Source: Criblamydia sequanensis CRIB-18
GTDB lineage: Bacteria > Chlamydiota > Chlamydiia > Chlamydiales > Criblamydiaceae
DNA length: 64,000 nucleotides
Reading direction: 5' to 3'
Assembly (NCBI RefSeq): GCF_000750955.1
Contig: NZ_CCEJ010000004.1
Location: 1-64,000, forward strand
Of this stretch, positions 9,884-19,111 are shown piece by piece. Each line of letters opens with the position of its first letter. The first letter of the stretch is position 1. A program made the translations under genes and the position numbers. The notes below the pieces were generated by a model. The model saw nothing but the letters and a program-made list of their open reading frames with translations, was not told the DNA's origin and made no database searches.

Positions 9884-9955
9884 AGATTTTTTGAAATTCG
9901 CACTTACTTGATAAAATGAGCCATTTAATAATCGAATGGTGATTTCGAAAAATCC
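9884..9955. repeat. Diverged inverted-repeat element between AAA+ gene and fumC
   Basis: gattttttgaaat at 9885-9897 pairs with atttcgaaaaatc at 9942-9954. Both arms and the flanking gaatgg and tcgc bases match the element at 523-639, so this appears to be a shorter, worn copy. It sits in the divergent promoter region. Confidence 0.4.
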
Positions 9956-10027
9956 AAAGCTTGAAAATATTAACAATCAAAAGTGTAATTGTAAACCAAT
10001 CTTATTATCTTTAGGAAAGTTGCCTTT

Positions 10028-11413
10028 ATGAAAATGCGTCAGGAAAAAGATAGTCTTGGAATCGTAGAAGTTCCTAAAGACAGCTATTATGGAGCCCAGA
10101 CAGCTCGATCAATGAAATATTTTGATATTGGATCTGAAGTGATGCCTTTCGAATTGATTCAAAGCTTTGCCCTTTTAAAAGCTTCCGCTGCAAAAGTTAA
10201 TTTTCAGTTAAAGCTCCTCTCTAAAGAAAAAGCAGATCTTATCATCCAAGCATCAAGAGAAATTATCGAGGGTAAGTTAAATGACTTTTTTCCACTTAAA
10301 GTTTGGCAAACAGGAAGCGGAACCCAAACCAACATGAATGTGAATGAAGTCATTTCCAACCGAGCCAATGAACTTGCGGGAGAAAAAAAAGGCGGTAAGT
10401 ATCCTGTCCATCCAAACGATGATGTCAATCTATCACAATCTTCAAACGATACTTTTCCAACTGCCATGCATATTGCGGCTGCTACTAGAATTCATAATGA
10501 GCTTCTCCCCTCGCTTGATAAGCTCATCCTTTCTTTTAAGAAAAAGATGAAGGAATTTTCCTCCATTATAAAAATTGGCAGGACTCACTTAATGGATGCC
10601 GTTCCTTTAACTTTAGGGCAAGAATTTTCCGGATACGTCAGCCAACTTGAAATGGCAAGAGAGGCCATTTTAGAAAGCGCTAAGGGTTTTTACCCTTTAG
10701 CAATAGGGGGAACAGCTGTCGGGACAGGCCTAAATGCCCACCCCTTATTTGGAAAAAAGGTAGCCGCACTTGTTTCAAAAGAAACAAAGCTTCCTTTTAG
10801 AGCCGATAACAATAAATTTTCAGCGCTTGCCGGTCACGAAGCTTTTGTTTTCGCAAGCGGCAGCTTAAAAACACTCGCTGCCGCCCTCATAAAGGTTGCG
10901 AATGACATCCGTTGGATGGGATCCGGTCCAAGATGCGGGTTATCCGAGCTTATTCTTCCCGAAAATGAGCCCGGCTCTTCCATAATGCCCGGAAAAGTGA
11001 ATCCCACCCAATGCGAGGCCATGACTATGGTCGGCATTCAAGTTTTTGGTGATGACGCCGCCATTAGCTTTGGAGCCTCGCAAGGAAATTTTGAACTCAA
11101 TGTGTTTAAACCGCTCATCATTTATAATTTTCTACAGTCTGCCACCCTTCTTGGCGATGCCATGAATTGCTTCCGTAAATACCTTGTCGATGGACTTAAA
11201 GCTAACCAAAAAACGATTAGCACCCACAAGGAAAGATCCTTAATGCTTGTCACTGCCCTTCAACCCCTTATCGGTTATGATAAGTGCGCTGAAATCGCAA
11301 GGCTTGCACATGAAAAACACCTCACCTTAAAGGAAGCTGCTTTAAAATTAAAATACGTCACGGAAAAAGAGTTTGATGAGGTTGTAAAAGCCGAGAATAT
11401 GCTCGGCTTATAA
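10028..11413 (+). CDS. fumC: Fumarate hydratase class II
   Basis: 461 residues, standard length for the iron-independent fumarase that interconverts fumarate and L-malate in the TCA cycle. Seen: [13 protein letters not shown] (97-109), the active-site loop [10 protein letters not shown] (316-325), [10 protein letters not shown] (184-193) and [11 protein letters not shown] (140-150). A ribosome site (taggaaag, about 10012-10019) precedes the ATG. It is alone on its strand, divergent from the AAA+ gene, and its end overlaps the convergent kinase-like gene by 6 bases. Argininosuccinate lyase and aspartase share the superfamily, but the loop and the N-terminal region fit FumC. Confidence 0.96.
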   Translation: MKMRQEKDSLGIVEVPKDSYYGAQTARSMKYFDIGSEVMPFELIQSFALLKASAAKVNFQLKLLSKEKADLIIQASREIIEGKLNDFFPLKVWQTGSGTQTNMNVNEVISNRANELAGEKKGGKYPVHPNDDVNLSQSSNDTFPTAMHIAAATRIHNELLPSLDKLILSFKKKMKEFSSIIKIGRTHLMDAVPLTLGQEFSGYVSQLEMAREAILESAKGFYPLAIGGTAVGTGLNAHPLFGKKVAALVSKETKLPFRADNNKFSALAGHEAFVFASGSLKTLAAALIKVANDIRWMGSGPRCGLSELILPENEPGSSIMPGKVNPTQCEAMTMVGIQVFGDDAAISFGASQGNFELNVFKPLIIYNFLQSATLLGDAMNCFRKYLVDGLKANQKTISTHKERSLMLVTALQPLIGYDKCAEIARLAHEKHLTLKEAALKLKYVTEKEFDEVVKAENMLGL

Positions 11414-13330
11414 TAGCTTCGGAAGCTCCTCACTTAACGTGTCCTCACTTTTAGTGGAGGGCGGCTCTATCTCTTTTTCCTTTTCTTCCTTAACCTTCTC
11501 GGTTTTCTTAGCTCTTAGCGGAAGTTCCTGGAATGATAGGGGTGATCTGACAAGCGGCCTTGGCCTAGTTCTACTACTAAAAACTAGTTTAGAACGGGAA
11601 GGCTTGGCGGTATTTTTTTTGCATTTCTTTTTTTCTTTTAGTTTTGGTAGCGCTTCTTGGCGTTTGTCTTCTATTGCGGTATTTTCTTCACTTGATTCCT
11701 CTTCTAGGATCGTAAGAATACTCCCCTTTTTGGATGAACCAATTTTTTCCTCTTTAATTTCAGTTAAACTTCTGCCTCTACGGGGGGTAATTGAAATTTC
11801 TACTTTGATTTCACGGAAACTTTTCGGAGTTTCTGTAGAAAGAGACGCTTCAATTTCATTAATCCTTTTTTCCACTTCATCAAGTTTCGGTCTTTTAGTA
11901 CTGTGAGGGTTCATCATATCGGCAAGTAATTTAATAATTGGAATTTCACTATCTTTGTATTTTTGAAAAAAATTCTTAATATATAAGACAGGTGCTGCCG
12001 TAGAAACGAATGCCGCATTATGCCATGGAACCGAGGTTTCCAAGATCAATAAATATAATATGCAAGCCAGACCCCAATTATCAGGGGCTTTTGGATCTTT
12101 AACCCTTCTTTGGCTGTACCTTTCAAATGGCAAATAAGATCGCGAACCGCAAAAAGTTCCGGTTTCTTTTCTTTTCTCGTCAACAGTTCCGGTATACCCA
12201 AAGTCTGTTAAGCAAGGGTTATCTTCAAAATCTAAAAGAACGTTTTCTGGTTTAACATCACCATGAATATGATTTTGAGCATGCATCAATTGGACGGCTT
12301 TTAGAATTTGTAAGAATAAACGTAATTTAAATTTATCGTCCTGAAAAGGAGAAGAAGTAAGAGAGAATCGGCCCTTTTCGTGCAATGCCCTCATCCTTTT
12401 TTCCAAATCCGTCGCATACCTTTCCATAACAATAATTTGCTTTTCGGCTGTCTTGTCTATGTTTAAATAGGAAATGGCATGAAGCGTAGGGAAATTTTCT
12501 TTACCATTATAAAGTATTAGATATTTCTCAGAGTTTAATTGAGCTTGTTTAGAATTTTCTATGGCTTCTTCAAGTCTATAACCCTCTGTAGATAATTTTG
12601 AAACTCCATAAGCATATAGTTTGGTTACAGTCCCAAGCCAGCTCCATGCTAGAAGCCAATCGGTTGAAGCGCCTGAGGTGTCTAACCATTTCTCTTTATT
12701 TTTTGTATTTAGAAAATGAATGAGAAACCTTCCATTTTTTTCAACATGGAGATCAAAGCTTTGTGAATAATTGCAGAGCATATGAACAAGAAGAGGGTAT
12801 TGCAAGTCAGATTCAAGCAGTTTCTTTCTATTTAATTCGATGAAATCAAGAAGCGCTTCTATTTGACTTCGTCTCATTGGAAGGGAAAGATTAAGTAATC
12901 CATCTAAGATGGCTTCTTTATTGGAAAACAAATCTTCCGGAGACAAAGGGGCTGCGTATTCAGCGCCGGCAAAAACCGCCCTTGTTGCCGGATAAATCTG
13001 GTTCATGACAAAAGTATAGCCTTTAGGGCTCTGAACTGAGTCGCTTCTTGGAGATAAGTGTAATGGGTTGCAAGGGTTAAGCTCGGTCAGGGAAAAGCTT
13101 TTTTTAGTTTGGCTTAAAGGGGGGACTATTTTTTTATTTACAGAGCCTGCATCTAAGGATTTCTTTTTTAGAGACTCCACACGACTTATATTTAACTGTG
13201 GAATCGGTTTATTATTATCGTCTTGTTCTAGAGATTCTGAATCTGATACTTGAGCCGATGGAGTTTCGTTCTTATCACATTCCTCAATAATTGTAGGGAT
13301 CTTAGATCGATAAGAATGTAAAGCGTCCAT
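11408..13330 (-). CDS. Serine/threonine protein kinase-like protein with disordered tails
   Basis: 640 residues from the ATG at 13330, chosen because AGGAGGT lies 5 bases upstream; a longer frame reaches 13435 without such a site. The kinase core is in the second half: catalytic loop HGDVKPEN (356-363, D358), metal motif DFG (376-378), an activation-segment end [11 protein letters not shown] and DNWG in the F-helix. The usual HRD arginine is Gly. No classical glycine-rich loop is evident, though the C-lobe looks functional. Residues 1-100 and the C-terminal 130 are low-complexity, Ser/Lys/Glu-rich and probably disordered. A Hanks-type kinase or host-directed effector are both possible. It overlaps fumC tail to tail. 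Confidence 0.8.
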   Translation of the reverse strand: MDALHSYRSKIPTIIEECDKNETPSAQVSDSESLEQDDNNKPIPQLNISRVESLKKKSLDAGSVNKKIVPPLSQTKKSFSLTELNPCNPLHLSPRSDSVQSPKGYTFVMNQIYPATRAVFAGAEYAAPLSPEDLFSNKEAILDGLLNLSLPMRRSQIEALLDFIELNRKKLLESDLQYPLLVHMLCNYSQSFDLHVEKNGRFLIHFLNTKNKEKWLDTSGASTDWLLAWSWLGTVTKLYAYGVSKLSTEGYRLEEAIENSKQAQLNSEKYLILYNGKENFPTLHAISYLNIDKTAEKQIIVMERYATDLEKRMRALHEKGRFSLTSSPFQDDKFKLRLFLQILKAVQLMHAQNHIHGDVKPENVLLDFEDNPCLTDFGYTGTVDEKRKETGTFCGSRSYLPFERYSQRRVKDPKAPDNWGLACILYLLILETSVPWHNAAFVSTAAPVLYIKNFFQKYKDSEIPIIKLLADMMNPHSTKRPKLDEVEKRINEIEASLSTETPKSFREIKVEISITPRRGRSLTEIKEEKIGSSKKGSILTILEEESSEENTAIEDKRQEALPKLKEKKKCKKNTAKPSRSKLVFSSRTRPRPLVRSPLSFQELPLRAKKTEKVKEEKEKEIEPPSTKSEDTLSEELPKLL

Positions 13331-13644
13331 TTTACCTCCTGGTATTTTTATAAGGTTACAAAACGCATCATTTGTTTGATCAAAGTCTAAAATTTTGAAA
13401 TTGGCTTTTTTAATAAAAAAAACAATTAAAATCAATATAACTTTTATGAAAAAAAATTAATTATATTTTTGAGAAAAAAAGAACTATATTCTTTAAATAT
13501 TGTGAAAAGAAAAATTTTTAGAAAAAAACACAAACAATTAATTTAACATCTGTAATTCTTTTTAAGAAAAGATCAGAAAACTACCAATCAAGTCAATAAC
13601 CTTTAAATAGTGTATTCATAATTAAAAACAAATTAAATTGTTAA
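13331..13644. other. A+T-rich intergenic region upstream of the kinase-like gene
   Basis: About 310 bases between the kinase start (-) and the end of the holin-like gene (-). It contains the strong ribosome site of the kinase gene at about 13336-13342 and long A/T runs that likely include its promoter. No additional gene or hairpin was convincing. Confidence 0.5.
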
Positions 13645-13983
13645 TTAGGCTGACGTAATAGAATTAATAAAGCTGTTAAATATAGCTAAAACAAGAGCGA
13701 AAGCCAAAGCCCACCAAAAACCTCTGACCTCAAAACCTGGAACTATGGAACTTACGAGCAAAACCATAAGTGCCATAATCACAAAAGTAAATAAACCAAG
13801 AGTTAAAATATTAATGGGTATGGTTAAAAGAAAAATAATAGGTCTTAAAAAAGAATTGACGGCTCCAAGAACGATGGCAACTACAATTGCGGTAGTCCAC
13901 CCCTCAAGCCGAACTCCGGGTAGGATATAGGCCGCTGCAAATACAGCTATTGTGTTTAAAATCAAAGTGATAAGAATGCCCAT
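13645..13983 (-). CDS. Phage holin family / YvlD-like small membrane protein
   Basis: 112 residues with four hydrophobic helices, matching the widespread YvlD/Phage_holin_4_2 family. Typical features seen are an N-terminal LNTIAVFAAAYILPGV, the central VNSFLRPIIFLLTIPINILT and FNSFINS near the end. Despite the family name, members are chromosomal envelope proteins, sometimes induced by cell-wall stress; a lytic role is not implied. A good ribosome site (aaggag) precedes the ATG. It is monocistronic and divergent from the msrB-like gene. Confidence 0.88.
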   Translation of the reverse strand: MGILITLILNTIAVFAAAYILPGVRLEGWTTAIVVAIVLGAVNSFLRPIIFLLTIPINILTLGLFTFVIMALMVLLVSSIVPGFEVRGFWWALAFALVLAIFNSFINSITSA

Positions 13984-14158
13984 AAGACTCCTTTAATTTA
14001 AATAAGTTTAAGTTTACCTTCTTCAGATATTATAAGCTAGTCGAGGGATTATCTCCTTGGAAAAAGTTCTTTTTTCTTATTTTTAGATAAGCGGCCCTAA
14101 TTTTTATTTGACCTTAGAGCGGCTTGCTCGTTAAAGTGGTTTTAGACAGGGGGAATTC

Positions 14159-14683
14159 ATGAATCTACAACAAGTTTTCATTCTTATCTTGATTGCTCTC
14201 ACAGTGCTCATGACTTGGTACTTAATAGGATCCCAAGTTAAAAAAGAATCCCGAATCCCCTTAAAAGAAAGGCTTGAGCCTCTTAATGAGAAAATTCCAG
14301 GTGGCAAGATTGCCTTAAATGAAAGGGAATGGAAAAAACACCTTTCTGAGTCGCATTTTAATGCTTTAAGGAAAGGGATTACAGAAAAAGCCTTTTCCGG
14401 AAACTTATGGGATGAAAAGCGTCCCGGAATGTATTACTGCCGTGCTTGCCACCTTCCTTTATTTACATCTAAAGATAAGCTTCACACAAATTCAGGATGG
14501 CCCGAATTTGAAAAACCTTTTAATGAAAATTATGTGGCTCTAAGAGATGACTACAAGCTTTTTATTAAACGAAAAGAGGTTGTCTGCAATAGATGTGAAT
14601 CCCATCTTGGACAAGTTTGCGATGAAGGCTATTGCATTAACTCCTCTTGCTTAAAATTTGAAGAAGAAGAGGCAAAGGACTAG
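14159..14683 (+). CDS. msrB: Membrane-anchored MsrB-like peptide-methionine (R)-S-oxide reductase
   Basis: 174 residues. A single N-terminal membrane segment (about 7-25) is followed by an MsrB domain that repairs methionine-R-sulfoxide. Zinc pairs CRAC (94-97) and CNRC (143-146), the GWPEF loop (113-117) and catalytic Cys159 in YCINSSCLKF are visible. Compared with typical MsrB, the loop before the catalytic Cys (normally DGP-PTGLR-YCINS) is shortened to DEGYCINS, and the GM-R-EV region is reworked to KLFIKRKEVVC. The active Cys and zinc site remain, so activity is plausible with altered substrate access. The anchor suggests periplasmic or envelope action. The ribosome site is acaggggg. Confidence 0.85.
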   Translation: MNLQQVFILILIALTVLMTWYLIGSQVKKESRIPLKERLEPLNEKIPGGKIALNEREWKKHLSESHFNALRKGITEKAFSGNLWDEKRPGMYYCRACHLPLFTSKDKLHTNSGWPEFEKPFNENYVALRDDYKLFIKRKEVVCNRCESHLGQVCDEGYCINSSCLKFEEEEAKD

Positions 14684-14800
14684 CTAATTTTTTCCAAAGT
14701 AAAGCTGCAGCAACGTTATGATAACCGTAAGAATTGCCAATAAAATGGCAAAAAATCTTATTTTGCGATGAAGGATCTCATAAGAATTGCTATCTTTCAT
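14684..14800 (-). CDS. Small single-span membrane protein (38 aa)
   Basis: A 38-residue frame whose middle is a clear membrane helix (about residues 15-34) flanked by HRK and GKN. Its ATG overlaps the stop of an upstream frame (ATGA at 14797-14800), a common sign of translational coupling. It ends at the base after the msrB stop, convergent to it. No family is recognised. Support is limited to hydrophobic pattern and the coupled arrangement. Confidence 0.4.
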   Translation of the reverse strand: MKDSNSYEILHRKIRFFAILLAILTVIITLLQLYFGKN

Positions 14801-14892
14801 AAGTACTTAGCCATTTTTTTTGCTTTATAGACATACTTTAAGACCCGCTTTCTTCCAATATAGTTCATCAATGCAAAAGTCAACAAAAGCAT
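14797..14892 (-). CDS. Possible small membrane protein (31 aa) coupled to the next
   Basis: From ATG at 14892 the frame encodes a hydrophobic start followed by NYIGRKR and a Lys-rich tail. The open frame extends further upstream through another very hydrophobic stretch but without ATG, GTG or TTG, so the true start is unsure. The stop overlaps the next ATG. No ribosome site is evident. Confidence 0.3.
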   Translation of the reverse strand: MLLLTFALMNYIGRKRVLKYVYKAKKMAKYL

Positions 14893-14996
14893 TAATACTA
14901 TAATTACGACTATTAAATTAAAAAAACGAAATTATTTGATTTATATTAATATAAACGATATCACCGGTGTAACTTATTTTTCGATAAGGTATTTAT

Positions 14997-15977
14997 ATGT
15001 TAAAGATTCAAGCCAGCCCGGAATTGCAAACTAAAACGTTATGCTATCTAGAAGATTATAATACTCCTCAAAAAGATCCTGATAAAAATGAGACTCCTGA
15101 TCCAATTGTCGAATCATGCCCTTCTAACATGCCTCTTGCAATGGAAAAATACTATCAAAATCAACAGAATGTCGGCTTGCAATTTCTCCTGTTCCCGGAC
15201 CCTCAAAGAGGGTCGCAGGATGTTCTCACAAAATTAGCAAGTCAGCTATCCGCTTTGATCGAACGTTTGGAAAATGAAAACTTAGAGCTTAAGAAAAATA
15301 TTCAAGAAATCCATGAAGATAAACGCCATCTAGAAAATTTGGTGACAAACGCCATCAAAGAAGTTACTTATTCCTTAGAAGGACGGTTTGAAGAAATCTA
15401 TAAAAAAATGTCTGAGGATCTAAAAAATCTTATTAGAGAAAAAAACGTCTCTCATCTGACACTTGAAGATTTATTAGCCAAATTAAAAGCCCTTCAAAAA
15501 GAAGAAGATACGATTTATGAGAATTGGCATGAACTTTCTGAGACGCCCCTATCAGATTTTTCCAAAATGGAAAACCGCGATGAATGGGAAGTTGTAGACC
15601 CGAAAAACAGTTACTATTCTCTTACTCATCTTGAGATAGATAAAGACCCCAAAAAGAAATCAGAAATAGAGAAACTTATTATCGAGCTTGAAACGGTCAC
15701 AAAACTTGCTGAAGCTCATAAACAAATACAATTTGTATTGCCGGCTGATAGAAGCTCTCTTCTTGAAGCTTTAAATGTTATTTTAAAAGTGATTAGTGTG
15801 ACAGGCAGCGGCACGAAACTTACTTTTTGGACGATCGCTTTTCTCTATAAAGAAAGCGTAAGGATCGCAACTTTATTTGGTGTGGCGTGTGTGGTGATTC
15901 AAAGCCCTTGGACACCTTTAACTAATATGATAGCGTCTTTTGCTTTCTCTGTTTTGAAAAAAGTATTACTTAAATAA
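14997..15977 (+). CDS. Coiled-coil protein with hydrophobic C-terminus, unknown function
   Basis: 326 residues, no recognised family. Residues about 75-125 form a likely coiled coil (ALIERLENENLELKKNIQEI region), then a charged helical stretch, an acidic patch near 180-215, and a hydrophobic C-terminal region (about 273-322) that could insert in a membrane. The N-terminal 45 residues are polar and proline-containing. Layout (soluble coiled coil plus C-terminal anchor) recalls chlamydial secreted or inclusion-membrane proteins, but this is only resemblance. aaggt lies about 8 bases before the ATG. The gene is followed by a hairpin terminator. Confidence 0.6.
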   Translation: MLKIQASPELQTKTLCYLEDYNTPQKDPDKNETPDPIVESCPSNMPLAMEKYYQNQQNVGLQFLLFPDPQRGSQDVLTKLASQLSALIERLENENLELKKNIQEIHEDKRHLENLVTNAIKEVTYSLEGRFEEIYKKMSEDLKNLIREKNVSHLTLEDLLAKLKALQKEEDTIYENWHELSETPLSDFSKMENRDEWEVVDPKNSYYSLTHLEIDKDPKKKSEIEKLIIELETVTKLAEAHKQIQFVLPADRSSLLEALNVILKVISVTGSGTKLTFWTIAFLYKESVRIATLFGVACVVIQSPWTPLTNMIASFAFSVLKKVLLK

Positions 15978-15986
15978 CAAAAGAAG

Positions 15987-16008
15987 TCCGATGGCAAAAG
16001 CCATCGGA
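15987..16008. terminator. Bidirectional hairpin terminator
   Basis: The 9-bp perfect stem tccgatggc / gccatcgga with an AAAA loop lies in the 36-base gap between two convergent genes (ends at 15977 and 16014). Confidence 0.7.
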
Positions 16009-16013
16009 TAAAT

Positions 16014-16751
16014 CTACTTTAAAATTTCGGTGATGTAAGTCCAACAAGCTTTTCTAAAATTTTGAGACTCAACAAATTTACTTCTAAGGCTTTGATTGTC
16101 TGAAGAGATTTCAGGGTCAAGCTCATCATACTCAAGGTGGACAAAACTTAAGACAATTTTACCTTGGCTTGCTTTGAGTGAAATGATAGCAGCTTTTCCA
16201 TCTTCATAACTTGCCAATACCTCTGCTGTATCAGGATAGGGTCGTTTAAAATACCCGCCGCCATTGATAAAAACAAACCCTGTTTCTTTCGTTTGCTCCC
16301 ATAAAATCGGTACAATTCTACCATTTTCGACATCATGCCGGCTTTTTTCAGGAAAATAGGGTCCTTTTACTTTGCCAGTATATAGCTTTAAGTCTCTCTT
16401 CTTTTTAAAAACAGCATACTCTGTCTTAAAACAACTTTTCGAGGAGGCAAAATAAGCCCCGGCACAGATAAAAAGTCCTGATGACCCATCCTCAATAGCC
16501 TTGCGTATTTTTGAGAGCATTTCCGAATTAAAAAAGGGGTCCCATTCGCTGCAAACGCCCCCTGGAAAGACAATCAACTGGCGCTTACTTTCGTATTTAT
16601 TTTCGCAAGCTTTCGAAAGCGCGTCGGCATCCAAATATTCGATTTCGGAATCAGGCAAAATTGAGCGTAATTTTGAGCTTACATTATGCAAGCTATCAAA
16701 GGAGATCCCTTTAAATCCGGGACCTCCGGCATAGGCGCGAATCGGAGTCAT
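16014..16751 (-). CDS. Biotin-protein-ligase N-terminal-domain (glutamine amidotransferase-like) protein
   Basis: 245 residues matching the BPL_N domain, a class-I glutamine-amidotransferase-like fold found at the N-terminus of eukaryotic biotin protein ligases and alone in some bacteria. Seen: FPGG (62-65) and the nucleophile-elbow FICAGAY (94-100) with Cys96. No ligase domain follows, so it is not a complete BirA. Its ATG overlaps the bioY stop by one base (TAATG), so the two are co-translated, and a role in biotin handling follows from context. The reaction of stand-alone members is not established. A terminator lies downstream. Confidence 0.82.
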   Translation of the reverse strand: MTPIRAYAGGPGFKGISFDSLHNVSSKLRSILPDSEIEYLDADALSKACENKYESKRQLIVFPGGVCSEWDPFFNSEMLSKIRKAIEDGSSGLFICAGAYFASSKSCFKTEYAVFKKKRDLKLYTGKVKGPYFPEKSRHDVENGRIVPILWEQTKETGFVFINGGGYFKRPYPDTAEVLASYEDGKAAIISLKASQGKIVLSFVHLEYDELDPEISSDNQSLRSKFVESQNFRKACWTYITEILK

Positions 16752-17335
16752 TACTTAAATAGGCTCTTAAATCGATAAAGTGAAGCTCCATAGGAAGCGG
16801 CTGCCAGGATTTTTAAGGTAGCCCCAAACAAAAAAGGTTGAATAGCCATTGCAAAGACATTTTTCAAACCAAAGAAGAGGGATAGGAAAAGAGAACCTGA
16901 TCCTAGAATGATCATCTCACCCAGGCAAAGGCATAGAATAGTATGAATGAAACTCTCTTTTTTTGATCTTTCATAGACCCAGCCGGCAATGACAGCGCAA
17001 AGAAAAAAGCCAACTAGATACCCTGCGGTTGGTCCGACAAACCATAAAGGGTTGGAAAGCCCTCCCTTTAATACAGGAAAGCCGCAGGACGCTTCAAATA
17101 GATAAGCTAGGATTGCATTTGCAGATCTTTTCTGACCTAGAGTAATAATTAAACAGTAAATCCCGAATGTCTGCAAAGTTACAGGGACGGGATTAAAAGG
17201 GATTGGAAAAGATACTTGCGAAAGAAGGGCTAGGAAAAGGCTGCCGGAAAGAGCAATAAGTGATTCACAAGCTATTGTTTTTAAGAAGGTTGGGATGGTC
17301 AGATCAAGAGATAAATTTAGGTATCTAGTTTTCAT
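16751..17335 (-). CDS. bioY: Biotin transporter BioY
   Basis: 194 residues with about six membrane helices. BioY is the substrate-binding (S) component for biotin uptake and can act alone or with an ECF module. Diagnostic segments are PVTLQTFGIYCL and the loop GGLSNPLWFVGPTAGYLVGF (about residues 97-116). The first 20 residues are polar, slightly longer than usual. No ECF ATPase or biotin-synthesis gene is present in the window, which fits a parasite that takes biotin from its host (inference). It is the first gene of a two-gene operon and is divergent from the 511-residue membrane protein. Confidence 0.93.
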   Translation of the reverse strand: MKTRYLNLSLDLTIPTFLKTIACESLIALSGSLFLALLSQVSFPIPFNPVPVTLQTFGIYCLIITLGQKRSANAILAYLFEASCGFPVLKGGLSNPLWFVGPTAGYLVGFFLCAVIAGWVYERSKKESFIHTILCLCLGEMIILGSGSLFLSLFFGLKNVFAMAIQPFLFGATLKILAAASYGASLYRFKSLFK

Positions 17336-17463
17336 AATGGATAAACCCTTAAAAATTTATAAAGTTAAGAATCACAAACTATAAATTTTCTCTAAAAAAT
17401 TGACAATCATTTGCTTTCTCATGGAGAATAGAGATGGGAGCAAAAATTTAATTTTGTGATCAG

Positions 17464-18999
17464 ATGGACAAATTTTTAAGAGAATTGGAAAGTCAAGATA
17501 TCCACACTCGAGACCGCTGGCAATTTGAGCTAAAGTCTGATATTGAGCCAAAGTCAACTTCTTCAACCTACCATACCCTTCAAGAATTTTATATTTTTAT
17601 TCCGGATGCTCTCCAAATTAACCCTAACACCTATCCGCAAGAACAGTTTTATGCCGATCAAACCAATTTTATCCGCTATAAAACACCGGTTTTTACCTTC
17701 GATGAGTTAAATAATAAGAACTACACTGCCTCTCCGTTTTATATTTTGGAAAAAATTCATAAGAATGAGGAAGTCTCAAAGCTTGAGCTTGAGCTCAAGC
17801 TTTTGGCTAATATCTATAGAAGCACTTTAAGAGAACAAGCTCTAAATTGTTATAGAGGGTTAGACAAGCCCTCTTTACTCAAAAAAAAGGCTAATGAAAC
17901 ACTCTTTGAGCTTTTAGGGAATGTCCATAAATTTAATCAGTGTTTTGATGAACTCAAACAAACTTTCGAAAAAGAACCCGTTTTTAAATCGCTAACGTTG
18001 ACTTTTGACTATATTGAAGAGTTTATTTATGACACTACAGAGTTTTATTTAGCTGGCCTTCTTCAAAAACTGGAACAGATAAACGACCCTGAATTTATTC
18101 CCATTAGAAGCGAGCTGCAGCTTTGCATCATTAAGGCTGTTAAAAAAATCTCACATTTCTTTAATAAAGAAATTAATGAAACTAAACGTTCTCTTTCGCC
18201 GGAAGAAAAATCAGAATATATTCTCTATCGGAAGAGTTTGCTAAATAAATTTGTCTTAGATGCCCTTCTCCTTTCAACGTTTCGGTTTTCACCGCAAAGG
18301 TTTCAACACCTTATAGGAGGCTTTGCAGCCGGCATTGCCATGCTTTTCTTTTTTGTATTATTTGTTTGGCAGGGCAAGATCTTTGGGATCAATACTATGG
18401 AATTTATCTTAACTACTGTAGTTCTCTATATCCTAAAAGATAGGATCAAAGAAATTATCAAAGGCATCTCCTACAAGATGACAGTCTTTTTTTTGGCTGA
18501 CTACTCAACCAAAATCAATTCTAAAGAAGGAGCTAAAATTGGAAACATCAAGGAGTCTTTTAAATATTTAAACTTACATGAGCTTCCTGACGAAATCAAA
18601 AAATTGAGAAATCAGGATTTTCATGATATTTTAAGTAATTTTCAAAGGCCGGAACGTGTGATCTTATACAGAAATTCTATAAAGATAAATTCATTTCAGG
18701 AAATTTTTTCCAAGCCGATTGGTTTAAACAATATCTTTCGCTTGAATATAAATGAGTTTATTGAAAAAGCAGGAGACCCTGAGCAAGTCTATTGGACTGT
18801 GAACGATAAAAATCAAAAATTAGAAAAAATTATTTTTCCAAAAGTCTATCACATCAATATTGTTTTAAGAAGACTTTCAAAAAAAGACAATAAACAATCT
18901 GTCGATATAAAAAAATACCGCCTAGTTGTTACCAAAGACGGTATTAAACGGATTGAGTCTTTAAACCCCTATTTGCGCGGAGATTCCTTAACTCCTTAA
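17464..18999 (+). CDS. Large membrane protein of unknown function
   Basis: 511 residues. A soluble N-terminal half (about 1-280, mixed charge) precedes two closely spaced membrane segments (about 285-328), then a soluble C-terminal half ending in a beta-rich region (KKYRLVVTKDGIKRIE). No motif of a known enzyme is visible. The two-helix hairpin in the middle suggests both large domains face the same side of the membrane. The ribosome site is weak (ggag about 24 bases upstream; nothing close to the ATG), so the exact start is uncertain. It is monocistronic, with a weak hairpin after it. Confidence 0.62.
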   Translation: MDKFLRELESQDIHTRDRWQFELKSDIEPKSTSSTYHTLQEFYIFIPDALQINPNTYPQEQFYADQTNFIRYKTPVFTFDELNNKNYTASPFYILEKIHKNEEVSKLELELKLLANIYRSTLREQALNCYRGLDKPSLLKKKANETLFELLGNVHKFNQCFDELKQTFEKEPVFKSLTLTFDYIEEFIYDTTEFYLAGLLQKLEQINDPEFIPIRSELQLCIIKAVKKISHFFNKEINETKRSLSPEEKSEYILYRKSLLNKFVLDALLLSTFRFSPQRFQHLIGGFAAGIAMLFFFVLFVWQGKIFGINTMEFILTTVVLYILKDRIKEIIKGISYKMTVFFLADYSTKINSKEGAKIGNIKESFKYLNLHELPDEIKKLRNQDFHDILSNFQRPERVILYRNSIKINSFQEIFSKPIGLNNIFRLNINEFIEKAGDPEQVYWTVNDKNQKLEKIIFPKVYHINIVLRRLSKKDNKQSVDIKKYRLVVTKDGIKRIESLNPYLRGDSLTP

Positions 19000-19019
19000 G
19001 CAAGAGAATAAAAAAGTGA

Positions 19020-19040
19020 CATTCATCTTTTGGATGAGTG
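19020..19040 (+). terminator. Weak hairpin after the 511-residue protein gene
   Basis: cattcatc (19020-19027) pairs with gatgagtg (19033-19040), 8 bp with one G-T, 5-base loop, no T-tract. It is positioned 20 bases after the stop. Confidence 0.35.
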
Positions 19041-19111
19041 ACTTTGGATTCCCGGACTTTCTGAGTTTGGCTTTTCTTCCAAGATTTCTACGTAAAAAAA
19101 ATTAGTCCCTT

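Noticed and set aside
11439-11906. 155-codon plus-strand frame opposite the kinase-like gene
   Set aside because: Ser/Leu-rich mirror of the low-complexity Lys/Glu tail on the other strand.
16014-16751. Full biotin protein ligase (BirA)
   Set aside because: Only the amidotransferase-like N-domain is present; the ligase and C-terminal domains are absent.
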